This document shows positions 1 to 6,076 of a DNA stretch of 6,247 bases, in pieces. Numbering within the stretch: the stretch's first letter is position 1; every line of letters starts with the position of its first letter. The stretch comes from Acidimicrobiaceae bacterium (GTDB taxonomy: Bacteria; Actinomycetota; Acidimicrobiia; Acidimicrobiales; RAAP-2). The stretch covers positions 1 through 6,247 of the forward strand of contig PKZI01000135.1 of the NCBI GenBank assembly GCA_003133005.1. Reading direction: 5' to 3'. Made by a program: the position numbers and the translations under genes. The notes beneath the pieces were generated by a model. That model saw only the letters and a list, made by a program, of their open reading frames with translations. It was not told where the DNA came from and made no database searches.

Positions 1-680
1 CCATTCGTCTCCGTTGCCACTAGACACCGCAGTTGAACAAGCGCCTCATGCACGAGCGAATCATCTGCCAGCACCGCACCTGCCGCGAGCATCGCCTCAG
101 GAAGGACCGCGTTGGCGTACGTAAGTCGCTCCTCGGGCCATTGCCATTCGTGGTTAAGGTTCGGACGTCGAAGAAGACGCGCCGCGTCGCGCACAAGCTC
201 CAGTGCCGCACGATGTGTCGGAAACACGCTCAACACCTCTGCTGCTCCGAGAGTCGCAAACGCCATCGAACGTGGCCACGGCGATCGGACATTTAAAGAG
301 GTGGCAAGGAGACCCATCGACTCCTGCGCCAAAAATCCATCGGAGTCCTGTGCAACCGCGTTCCCGAGCGACCACACTGCGCGACCCCAGCAGTCAGCGT
401 TACTTCCGGATCCCAGAAAAGCGCCGGTTGGAGATCGACGATTCATAAAAGTTCCGTCTGAACACTGCGCCTCCTTAAGGAACGACAGCGATATGTTGGA
501 CAAGACATCTACCTCTGTCGATTTCTCCTGTTCTCGTGCGACCACGAGCAACACTCGAGCGACATCATCAACGCAGTACCCATGTTCATGACGGACTCGG
601 TCGTGCTTGGCATGCTCGAACACGCCGTAGGGACCAATCATCGAACTCAGATGGTTGAATTTCGAATTTGGAAACATCAT
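1..680 (-). CDS. Six-hairpin glycosidase-like protein, GT4 partner (3' end cut by window edge)
   Basis: The reading frame is open from an ATG at 680 to the window edge: 226 codons without a stop. I recognise the actinobacterial protein that habitually follows the CGLATF-type GT4 transferase and is often annotated as a glycosyltransferase or hypothetical, but looks like an alpha/alpha six-hairpin glycosidase. Landmarks: FEHA (residues 21-24), EHGYCVDDVARVLLVVARE (32-50), DCWGRAVWSLG (97-107), PWPRSMAFATLGAAEVL (134-150) and RLTYANAVLPEAMLAAG (185-201). The acidic HGYCVDD and WPEERLTYAN segments are the likely sugar-binding or catalytic parts; activity is not established. The start overlaps the transferase stop as ATGA, so the two are translationally coupled. 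An internal ATG at residue 14 is the alternative start. Full-length members are longer, so the C-terminal part lies outside. Likely cytosolic; no signal peptide is visible. Family assignment is from memory of motifs; confidence is high for the gene, lower for its function. Confidence 0.88.
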   Translation of the reverse strand, partial: MMFPNSKFNHLSSMIGPYGVFEHAKHDRVRHEHGYCVDDVARVLLVVAREQEKSTEVDVLSNISLSFLKEAQCSDGTFMNRRSPTGAFLGSGSNADCWGRAVWSLGNAVAQDSDGFLAQESMGLLATSLNVRSPWPRSMAFATLGAAEVLSVFPTHRAALELVRDAARLLRRPNLNHEWQWPEERLTYANAVLPEAMLAAGAVLADDSLVHEALVQLRCLVATETN

Positions 681-1828
681 GCGGACACATCGGTTCGTTT
701 TAACATGAACTCGTTCAACTCCAGATACTGAACGGCGACTGATTCCCAACTAAGTCCCAATGACAGCCGCCGCGCTTCGCGCTTCATGTTCTCTGAGACA
801 GTCGAATTCGTAAGTACATCGCGCAGTGCACGCGCGAGCGAGCTCGGATCCTCATGGTCGACAATTATCCCCGCTCCTGAACAGAGAAGCTCGATGGCGT
901 GTGGAAACGGCGTTGCGATAACGGGTCGACCAGCCGCTATCGCGTCAACGAGAACTCCCGATGTCGCCTGGTCCTTGGAGTCATACGGCAGGACGACAAC
1001 GTCGGCATTCTCAATGAGTGACGTCAGTGAAAGCAAGTCTCGGTACGTGTTATCAAAGTGCACCATGTCGCCCACTCCAATGTCAACCACCTGGTCCATC
1101 AATTTTCGCCGATAAGACTCACCTTCTCGAACGAGAACTTTCGGGTGCGTGCGTCCCGCCACGATGTAGAGAGGCGTTGGAACAAGATCTTTCAACGTCG
1201 CCATCGTGTCGATAACCCACTCGATACCTTTGCCCGGACCGAGGAGTCCCCAAGTGAGGATCGTCGGGCGAGCATTTCGCTCGCGCTGACCGTTACTCCC
1301 AACCACCGTCGCGCCATGCGGAATCACGCTTATTGGTGTGTTCCCAACCTCGAACACCTCGCGCAACGTCTGCTCGGCTGACTTCGTCATAACGACGACG
1401 CTGTCGACGGACTTAATCACTTCATTGAGTACATCACGTTGATTTGGCAATGGTCTTGAGAGAACCGTGTGAAGAACCGCGATCGTGGGTACCGCTAGAA
1501 GATGAAGCAAGCGAACTACGTCGTCGCCGTCTTCGCCTCCGTAAAGACCATATTCGTGTTGGACGATGGCGACGTCGCATCTGTTGAGCGCGCGGGCGGC
1601 CGTCTCGACGGTACGCCAATCGGAACCTATTAGGTTCGCAATGATGGGGATTTTTGACGAAGAAGGCTCCTCCGCTTCATCAAGTACACGAACCAACGAG
1701 ACAACGTTGCCTTTGCGCTCGAGTTCCTTCGCGAGCGCGGCGGTGAACGTCGCAAGTCCGCACACCGTGGGTGCCGCACTACTCAAGATTCCGTATGAAA
1801 CCGGGCGGCCAATCACGACGCCAACCAA
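677..1828 (-). CDS. GT4-type glycosyltransferase, actinobacterial CGLATF subfamily
   Basis: A 383-residue GT-B fold transferase that should move a sugar from a nucleotide-sugar donor to an unknown glycan or small acceptor in the cytosol. The N-terminal domain opens with YGILSSAAPTVCGLATFTAA (12-31), the first strand and glycine-rich loop, followed by VAIVQHEYGLYGG (86-98) and VAVLH-type strand IAVLH (116-120). VIPHGA (168-173) leads into the donor domain: LTWGLLGPGKGIEWVID (191-207), VAGRTHPKV (223-231), VVVLPYDSKDQATSGVLVDA (277-296, carrying the donor-binding end) and GRPVIATPFPHAIELL (300-315). Length is usual. The start used is TTG at 1828, with no clear SD. An in-frame GTG at 1864, preceded by AGGG eight bases upstream, would add 12 residues; family members usually have little sequence before the first strand, so the start is unsettled. 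The stop overlaps the next gene as ATGA. A GH130-type glycosidase is a common third partner and would lie beyond the window. Confidence 0.93.
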   Translation of the reverse strand: MVGVVIGRPVSYGILSSAAPTVCGLATFTAALAKELERKGNVVSLVRVLDEAEEPSSSKIPIIANLIGSDWRTVETAARALNRCDVAIVQHEYGLYGGEDGDDVVRLLHLLAVPTIAVLHTVLSRPLPNQRDVLNEVIKSVDSVVVMTKSAEQTLREVFEVGNTPISVIPHGATVVGSNGQRERNARPTILTWGLLGPGKGIEWVIDTMATLKDLVPTPLYIVAGRTHPKVLVREGESYRRKLMDQVVDIGVGDMVHFDNTYRDLLSLTSLIENADVVVLPYDSKDQATSGVLVDAIAAGRPVIATPFPHAIELLCSGAGIIVDHEDPSSLARALRDVLTNSTVSENMKREARRLSLGLSWESVAVQYLELNEFMLKRTDVSA

Positions 1829-1898
1829 ACATTGATCACTCGAAAAGTGACGCTGCTACTCACGGGGTCAACCCTTTGAATGGAAGAACGGTTCACGA

Positions 1899-2090
1899 TT
1901 AACTTTCTCTGGATCGGGAAAGTCGATTCAACATGACGCGTGAGTTCATAATCATCGCGAGGACTGAAAACACGCCGACGCCGACGCCTATGGCCAATGG
2001 TCGCCTGCGGGACTTCACTTTTTTCCCAGCATCCTTGACGTGAGCGCAGTGAGCTGTATGACACGACGGTTTTGAACGGGAGAAAAACAT
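1899..2090 (-). CDS. Small single-pass membrane protein, unrecognised
   Basis: A 63-residue ORF with a strong GGAGG six bases before its ATG. The sequence shows an N-terminal stretch with Cys and His (PSCHTAHCAH, residues 8-17), a basic segment KKVKSRRR (23-30), one hydrophobic span PLAIGVGVGVFSVLAMIM (31-48), and a basic, serine-rich tail. This is the layout of a small bitopic inner-membrane protein; charge is positive on both sides, so orientation is unclear. Third codon positions through the hydrophobic part are mostly G or C, which supports coding. It sits 70 bases ahead of the transferase start (34 bases if GTG 1864 is used) and is probably cotranscribed with it. It could anchor or assist the glycan module, but that is inference from position only. 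I do not recognise a family. Confidence 0.6.
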   Translation of the reverse strand: MFFSRSKPSCHTAHCAHVKDAGKKVKSRRRPLAIGVGVGVFSVLAMIMNSRVMLNRLSRSRES

Positions 2091-2096
2091 TAACTA

Positions 2097-2101
2097 CCTC
2101 C
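2097..2101 (-). promoter_or_regulatory. Ribosome binding site of the small membrane protein
   Basis: Minus-strand GGAGG followed by six bases (TAGTTA) and ATG at 2090. It decides in favour of this frame over the overlapping frame that starts with an ATG at 2103, whose ATGGAG start codon abuts this same SD. Confidence 0.65.
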
Positions 2102-2174
2102 AAGAAAGAAGGCGTCGAGCACGAACGAGCGACAATCTTCTAGATCGTCCGACTCGAACCTGGCGTCTTAATGG

Positions 2175-2189
2175 CCACAAAGTCTGTGG
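2175..2189 (-). repeat. Short inverted repeat in the 2091-2257 gap
   Basis: CCACA and TGTGG flank a five-base spacer, a perfect 5-base-pair inverted repeat midway between the stop at 2258 and the small membrane gene. No T-run follows on the minus strand, so it is not a classic intrinsic terminator; it could be an operator, a weak hairpin or chance. The rest of this 167-base gap shows no gene or RNA that I can recognise. Confidence 0.25.
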
Positions 2190-2257
2190 TTACGTACGAA
2201 CCTTACGCGTTAACGTCGGCAAATCGACCGCCGGAAGACAACGCGCCGTACTATTTG

Positions 2258-3676
2258 CTACACGCGCGACTGCGCCGATCTTCGGTTGATCACCGTATGC
2301 GGGACATCGCCGTGCGCAGGCATACCCCACGGCAAGAGAGAAGAATGATCCTGGGACCACGCGTTGAGCGCGTGTTGCGCAAAATTCTCTTCCAAACGAA
2401 GTTGTGCCGTCGCTCCAAAGAGCACGTCGTTCGCCATCTCGGGGTCCGTCGCAACGAGACCTGCAATCAACTGGTCACGTGCAATGAACGCATGTATCGC
2501 ATCAGCATTCATTCGATTATTGAAATAGTTTGCACCAGCGACACTTCCGTCGAGGCGAAACATAGCGTGAAGGCAATGATCCATCAGGTCGACTGACGAC
2601 AATTTATTTACAACCACGGCTCCGACAAGCGCTCCCCGCCAACGACGGTGCAATCCGAAGAGGGACTCTAAGTTCACTTGCGCTAACGACGCTGCGGGCA
2701 GGTGCCCAACGTACGCACCGTGTCGAGGATCAAGGTCAAGTGCCATCATGGTGACGGCGAAGTGAGAAGAATTCATTGAACCCGAATCGCCGTAGCCCAT
2801 TTCAGCGAACTGAATCTTCGCCATCGCCGCCTTCGCTCCCCCTTTCAAGCGCGCTATACCAAAAGAGTTCGCGTCACCACACTTTAGGAAACTCGCCGAA
2901 CGGTGAACGCAGTACTCACGTAATTGATCGAGCGTGGCGTGCAATTCTAAGTACTCGCCAATGTCTCGAACCTTTATGTCTTCGACCATTTCGTCAAGCG
3001 ATTTCGCCAGCGAACTTGGCTCATGACTACTCGCGCACTCGTACTGTCGAAGCCGGTAGACAAAGACTCGCTCAAGTTCAGCGCGGAAACTGAGCAAGAC
3101 GGGGTCCCACTCAAGATCCACATTGGCCACGTCTCGATAATGGAGTTCGTAGCAAAGATACAGCGCCAGTTGGAAGTCATCGTCGTCCAACGGATCGTTA
3201 AGGGCAATCGGCGGCGAGAGACCCACTGAATCTGACCTTGACCCAAATGTCGAAATCACGAAGTCACTTAGCGGCCCCCTCGGCCAAGGAAGCAGCGGTT
3301 GGGTCCCTTCTGGTGTCGCGTCCGTCGAACGCCGCTCCGTACGTGGTGTCGATACAGGGACCGACGAAAGGGAATTGTCGAGATGGCGTGGTTGTTGTGA
3401 GGTGAAATCGCTCCAGAGCAAGTTCCCCCAACCTGCCCTACGTTGGTGAAGCGACGTCGTGTCTTCTTCAGCCCGCATGCCCACGACGTGTGGCGTGTGC
3501 GTCTGGTAGGGACCGTTGGTTCGCCGATTAGCGGAGGAATCAGTGCCCGCAGAAGGCAACTCGTGCGGACGCTCACTATGTTCTGCCACATTCTTGGCGC
3601 GGTTCTCTTCTATGACGTCAAGTCTCCTATTCCGCTTCATGGGACGTCTCATTTCTCTTGTTGGGGAACGGTTCAT
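2258..3676 (-). CDS. Haem-oxygenase-like diiron (iron-containing redox enzyme) family protein with degenerate metal site
   Basis: A 472-residue protein. From about residue 126 it follows the actinobacterial 'iron-containing redox enzyme family' pattern: LPWPRGPLSDF (129-139), LALYLCYELHYRD (170-182), VDLEWDP (186-192), IARLKGGAKAAMAKIQFAEM (274-293), LFGLHRRWRGALVGAVV (339-355), YFNNRMNADAIHAF (384-397) and ADVLFGA-type NDVLFGATAQL. Relatives carry a diiron site in a seven-helix bundle. Comparing spacing with the family as I remember it, three expected ligands differ: Cys266 for Glu, Asn302 for His and Arg388 for the first His of HxxxDxxH; Glu292, Asp392 and His395 remain. Catalysis as a usual diiron enzyme is therefore doubtful. 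Residues 1-125 are polar, rich in Arg, Ser, Thr, Pro and His, and look disordered. The ATG at 3676 overlaps the preceding gene by 50 bases; ATGs at residues 9 (3652), 13 (3640) and 67 (3478) are alternatives, none with a convincing SD. Substrate is unknown. Confidence 0.87.
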   Translation of the reverse strand: MNRSPTREMRRPMKRNRRLDVIEENRAKNVAEHSERPHELPSAGTDSSANRRTNGPYQTHTPHVVGMRAEEDTTSLHQRRAGWGNLLWSDFTSQQPRHLDNSLSSVPVSTPRTERRSTDATPEGTQPLLPWPRGPLSDFVISTFGSRSDSVGLSPPIALNDPLDDDDFQLALYLCYELHYRDVANVDLEWDPVLLSFRAELERVFVYRLRQYECASSHEPSSLAKSLDEMVEDIKVRDIGEYLELHATLDQLREYCVHRSASFLKCGDANSFGIARLKGGAKAAMAKIQFAEMGYGDSGSMNSSHFAVTMMALDLDPRHGAYVGHLPAASLAQVNLESLFGLHRRWRGALVGAVVVNKLSSVDLMDHCLHAMFRLDGSVAGANYFNNRMNADAIHAFIARDQLIAGLVATDPEMANDVLFGATAQLRLEENFAQHALNAWSQDHSSLLPWGMPAHGDVPHTVINRRSAQSRV

Positions 3677-4028
3677 TCCTTCGATGTCTGTTTATGACCT
3701 CATCGTCAATCACCTGAGTCGTAGCCACGAGAGAGTTTTCGACGGAGTCAAGTGCACCGTTCGAGAAATTTCCGAATCGATCAAGCAATGTCAGAAGCGT
3801 CGTGCGCACGCTCTCGTAGAAGGGCGCGGTTGAACCAGGGGAACTGGCCATGGTTCGCATATCAGCACTGGCAAACAACTCCGTGAAAAAACGTTCGAAG
3901 TCATCGGCGCCCTCGCCATAGTCCAGTTCAGCGTCGCTTGCGTCAATGGGCAAGACCCGTGTGACAGGTTTGACAACGACGCCCGGTTTCTTCTCGATGA
4001 ACGTTCTTCGTGAGCGCGACGACATCAT
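3627..4028 (-). CDS. Hypothetical protein of 133 residues
   Basis: I do not recognise a family. The N-terminus is basic (SSRSRRTFIEKKPG, residues 3-16), followed by an acidic patch (DASDAELDYGEGADDFERFF, about 28-47) and helix-prone segments including FYESVRTTLLTLLDRFGNF, ending in a highly charged tail. There is no signal peptide, membrane span or metal motif. Coding is supported by the compact arrangement: its ATG overlaps the previous ORF's stop as ATGA, and its TAG lies inside the start region of the diiron-family gene. Codon choice resembles that of its neighbours. A second ATG follows immediately (4025). The SD is poor, consistent with coupled reinitiation from the ORF before it. A role as partner of the 472-residue protein is inference from the overlap only. 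Confidence 0.6.
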   Translation of the reverse strand: MMSSRSRRTFIEKKPGVVVKPVTRVLPIDASDAELDYGEGADDFERFFTELFASADMRTMASSPGSTAPFYESVRTTLLTLLDRFGNFSNGALDSVENSLVATTQVIDDEVINRHRRNEPFPNKRNETSHEAE

Positions 4029-4240
4029 GATGTCTCGACCCGCACGTCGTTGGCGAGAATTGAGAGAGAAATTGTAGGAACACGATCTTTGCCGCTTTGC
4101 GACGCACGTTCTATTAATTCAACGAAATCACGAATTTTTGGTCTGAGAGTCGTGCTCCGCGCGATTGTGCGCCCGAGGGGGGCTGACCAAATGGTTGACG
4201 CTCTTAAAACTCTCAACGACAAATAATTGGGACTTCGCAT
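4025..4240 (-). CDS. Small hypothetical ORF, 71 residues
   Basis: An ATG at 4240 is preceded by GAGGA three bases upstream, slightly closer than ideal. The product is basic (many Arg and Ser), with a helix-prone middle (KIRDFVELIERASQSGKDRV, roughly 35-54) and a hydrophobic TISLSILA stretch near the C-terminus. Its stop is shared with the next start as ATGA, the best argument that it is translated. Codon use is less typical than in neighbouring genes, including ATA, TTA and AGA, so it may be a leader-like coupling ORF or a recently acquired or non-functional frame. No family recognised; function unknown. Confidence 0.4.
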   Translation of the reverse strand: MRSPNYLSLRVLRASTIWSAPLGRTIARSTTLRPKIRDFVELIERASQSGKDRVPTISLSILANDVRVETS

Positions 4241-4257
4241 CGTTCCTCGCTTCTTCG

Positions 4258-4272
4258 CACCTTCGTGAGGTG
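4258..4272 (-). promoter_or_regulatory. Short hairpin just upstream of the 71-codon ORF
   Basis: CACCT and AGGTG pair around a five-base loop, ending 17 bases before the ATG at 4240 and next to its GAGGA. It could influence ribosome access. The stem is only five pairs, so chance is possible. Elsewhere in 4241-4441 I see no convincing promoter or other gene; a TTG-started frame there has no SD. Confidence 0.25.
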
Positions 4273-4402
4273 TTTGTGAAGGAAGCGGAGTCCGGACGTC
4301 CTGAAAAGTAGATTACCACTAAATCGGAGTAGTTCTCCAAAAAGTTTTCCTTCGAGCGACTTTCCTTTGCGTCGATACGCTGCGACAGTTCACAGCGTCA
4401 CG

Positions 4403-4426
4403 CGCTCAGATTACGATCTCGGAGCG
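4403..4426 (-). terminator. Bulged hairpin after the second GAF-ANTAR gene
   Basis: Fifteen bases downstream of the stop at 4442, CGCTC..AGAT pairs with ATCT..GAGCG: nine base pairs with a two-base CG bulge on the 5' side and a four-base loop (CGTA). No T-run follows, so as a terminator it would be weak or factor-dependent. A second possible stem, CGCTG with CAGCG, follows directly downstream. Because an ANTAR gene lies just upstream, an attenuator role for the downstream gene set is conceivable, but the loop is not the six-base kind that ANTAR proteins recognise. Confidence 0.35.
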
Positions 4427-4441
4427 ATCACTCGTAAACCT

Positions 4442-5266
4442 TCAAGATGAAGAGGTGGTCCCCGAGTTCGTTCGAGGCTGGTCGAGATCCTTTGACGTTA
4501 AGGTGCCGTCCACGATGGAGGTTGCGACAACGGTGAGACCAAGATTGTGATTTCGTGCGTGGGCGCGAAGCCTCTCGAACGCTTCATCCATCGTGCACTG
4601 CGTCGACTCGCTGACCATACCTTTCGCTTGTTCAATGATGATTCGACTGTTAAGAGCTCGGCTCAATTGATCATTAAGAGTCGTCGCATCGAGTGACGAG
4701 CGATGCTGCAAAATAGCAATCGTGGAAACGTCGGCCATGCCCTGAGCGATAATGACGTCCTCATCGTTTAAAGTCCCCATTTCGTTACGAAACAGATTCA
4801 GCGCACCAATAGTCCGCCCTCGAAGTCGCATTGGTAGACAATGAACAGAATGAAAACCCAGCTCGATCGCACGGGGCGAGAACCGTGGCCACCGTTCGTC
4901 GGGCGAAGTCAGTTCAACGTTAATAATGGGCAGTCCGTCACGCACACAATCCACGCACGGGCCTTCGTTCGCTTGGATCTGGAAGAGTTCGAGGATACGC
5001 ATCGAATCACTCGACGACGCAAGGTACTGGAGCTCCCCTCCCGGCGCTGTCAGCATCACGCCGGCGGCGTTGACGTCCACGGACTTTACGGCGCGGTCGC
5101 ACAGCAAGGTGAGGACGTCGATGACGTCAAAATTGTCGACGAGGTTGTCCGCCAGTTCCACGAGAGTGGCGACAAGGAGGGACTCCCGCGTCATGGCGCC
5201 CTCCTGTCCTTCGCTCGGACTTTGGCGATTTAAGGAAGCAGCCGCTCCGCTTTCATCAATACGCAT
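4442..5266 (-). CDS. GAF-ANTAR regulator (RNA-binding antiterminator type)
   Basis: A 274-residue cytosolic regulator: a GAF sensor domain (about 45-190) followed by an ANTAR domain (about 196-255), without a receiver domain. GAF marks include AAGVMLTAPGGELQYLASS (67-85), ANEGPCVDCVRDG (99-111) and LPMRLRGRTIGALNLFR (144-160). ANTAR marks are LSRALNSRIIIEQAKGMVSE (201-220), EAFERLRAHARNHNLGLTVV (228-247) and IVDG. ANTAR domains dimerise and bind paired RNA hairpins to control transcript termination or translation; the GAF ligand here is unknown. Two in-frame starts both have good SDs: ATG 5266 (AGGAG, six-base spacing) and ATG 5194 at residue 25 (AGGAGG, five-base spacing). Residues 1-24 are polar and precede the conserved fold, so the shorter form suffices for both domains. 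It lies 24 bases after the preceding GAF-ANTAR gene, indicating an operon. The C-terminal 20 residues are a Ser/Thr-rich tail. Confidence 0.92.
   Translation of the reverse strand: MRIDESGAAASLNRQSPSEGQEGAMTRESLLVATLVELADNLVDNFDVIDVLTLLCDRAVKSVDVNAAGVMLTAPGGELQYLASSSDSMRILELFQIQANEGPCVDCVRDGLPIINVELTSPDERWPRFSPRAIELGFHSVHCLPMRLRGRTIGALNLFRNEMGTLNDEDVIIAQGMADVSTIAILQHRSSLDATTLNDQLSRALNSRIIIEQAKGMVSESTQCTMDEAFERLRAHARNHNLGLTVVATSIVDGTLTSKDLDQPRTNSGTTSSS
5200..5205 (-). promoter_or_regulatory. Internal Shine-Dalgarno for a second start
   Basis: AGGAGG followed by GCGCC and an in-frame ATG at 5194, inside the GAF-ANTAR gene near its 5' end. It is the best SD match in the window and supports initiation at residue 25, alone or in addition to the upstream start. 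Confidence 0.6.
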
Positions 5267-5272
5267 ATTTTA

Positions 5273-5277
5273 CTCCT
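5273..5277 (-). promoter_or_regulatory. Shine-Dalgarno for the upstream start at 5266
   Basis: AGGAG lies six bases before ATG 5266, in the 24-base gap after the stop of the preceding GAF-ANTAR gene. Its presence is why the longer form is kept as the annotated CDS. Confidence 0.6.
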
Positions 5278-5290
5278 ATCTTGTCCATAC

Positions 5291-6046
5291 TCAACTTGTT
5301 TCTTCACTCCACATCGCACTTTTCGAGTCGTAGCTGGTTTGATGAGCGATTACCCTCGTGGCCAATGTCGAAATTGGTGTGTTCGTGGCAAACGCGTGCG
5401 TGCGCAACAACACGAGTGCACTACCAACGTCAGTAAAACCTTGAATAGCGAGAATGCCGGCAGCCTGGTGGATGGCGAAGTCAAACGTCGCTTCTCGCTC
5501 GAGTTCAGTCGCGAGAGCGTTGCCTGACGCCCCCGCTTGCATCGCTAAAATCGCCCGACCGATAACCGACGCCATTAAGTAGCCGTCCGACGCTTGTTCG
5601 TAGGTCAACGCGCCACGTTTGTCCCGATAGAGGCTGAGCGCGCCAAGACGAACCGCACCAATACGAACGGGAAAACCAAACACGGCGCGCGCGCCCACCG
5701 CAATTGCTTGAGGCGTGTACACCACCCAACGCGGTGTGGAACCTCGAAGAAGATCAATGTCCTCGACGGCGTCCTCGCCCCGGCAGGCGTCAGTGCACGG
5801 TCCTTCGCGCAACGTAATCTCAATGTCCATGAGTTCGGTGGCGGGACCGGTGGTGGTGCCCATGCTCGTCATGAGGTTCGAATCCGAACTGAGGGCGATG
5901 CCCGCCCCGGAAAGCTCAGTAATCTCAGCGGCAACCAAGCAAAGCGATCCTTCACTCGCGCCGCCCTTTTCGTAGCGCGCGAGGAGCGCAAATATGTCGA
6001 CTAATCGATCGGTCGCCATGCGCCACGTCTTTTTTGCACGTGACAC
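5291..6046 (-). CDS. GAF-ANTAR regulator, first of a tandem pair
   Basis: A 251-residue protein with a GAF domain (about 30-172) and C-terminal ANTAR domain (about 185-240). GAF marks: SGAGIALSS (46-54), TLREGPCTDAC (78-88), AVFGFPVRIGAVRLGALSLY (121-140). ANTAR marks: FAIHQAAGILAIQG (190-203) and ALVLLRTHAFATNTPISTLA (210-229), the HQAxG subtype seen in many actinobacterial proteins and distinct from the EQAKG type of its neighbour. Predicted role is ligand- or redox-controlled RNA binding in the cytosol; the signal is unknown. The start is uncertain: GTG 6046 and ATG 6019 (residue 10) are the only usable starts before an in-frame stop at 6088, and neither has a good SD. MATDRLVDIFALL from 6019 is where related proteins normally begin. 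A strong AGGAG at 6083-6087 instead serves an overlapping frame, suggesting translational coupling to a leader ORF. Confidence 0.88.
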   Translation of the reverse strand: MSRAKKTWRMATDRLVDIFALLARYEKGGASEGSLCLVAAEITELSGAGIALSSDSNLMTSMGTTTGPATELMDIEITLREGPCTDACRGEDAVEDIDLLRGSTPRWVVYTPQAIAVGARAVFGFPVRIGAVRLGALSLYRDKRGALTYEQASDGYLMASVIGRAILAMQAGASGNALATELEREATFDFAIHQAAGILAIQGFTDVGSALVLLRTHAFATNTPISTLATRVIAHQTSYDSKSAMWSEETS

Positions 6047-6075
6047 GGCTCTAGAAGGCTCGTTGAAGACGTCAC
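6001..6075 (-). CDS. Possible 24-codon leader ORF overlapping the GAF-ANTAR start
   Basis: GTG 6075 sits seven bases after a clear AGGAG (6083-6087) and opens a 24-codon frame ending in TAG at 6001. It overlaps both candidate starts of the GAF-ANTAR gene in another frame and stops 16 bases past ATG 6019, so terminating ribosomes could reinitiate there. It contains a run of six A (6031-6036 region). It may be a regulatory leader peptide; alternatively, a base missing or added would join it to the GAF-ANTAR frame. The peptide itself resembles nothing I know. Confidence 0.35.
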   Translation of the reverse strand: MTSSTSLLEPCHVQKRRGAWRPID

Positions 6076-6076
6076 G

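Noticed and set aside
112..591. Long plus-strand open frame of 159 codons
   Set aside because: It lies antisense to the six-hairpin protein, whose minus-strand frame has clear family motifs; the plus product is Arg/Ser-rich and featureless.
1813..2103. Minus-strand 96-codon frame starting at ATG 2103
   Set aside because: Its start codon abuts the GGAGG that properly serves ATG 2090; the product has a run of six Arg and no fold-like pattern, and it overlaps the transferase start in another frame.
2151..2160. Minus-strand GGTTCGAGTC resembling a tRNA T-loop
   Set aside because: The flanking bases do not form a T-stem, and no acceptor, D or anticodon arm can be folded upstream.
2171..2596. Plus-strand 141-codon frame
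   Set aside because: Most of it is antisense to the C-terminal half of the diiron-family gene and the product is basic and unstructured; no SD stands before its ATG.
4128..4340. Minus-strand 70-codon frame started by TTG
   Set aside because: No SD at usable spacing, it overlaps the 71-codon ORF in another frame, and it has no ATGA-type link to a neighbour.
5594..6004. Plus-strand 136-codon frame
   Set aside because: Antisense to the GAF domain of the first GAF-ANTAR gene, whose motifs are unmistakable.
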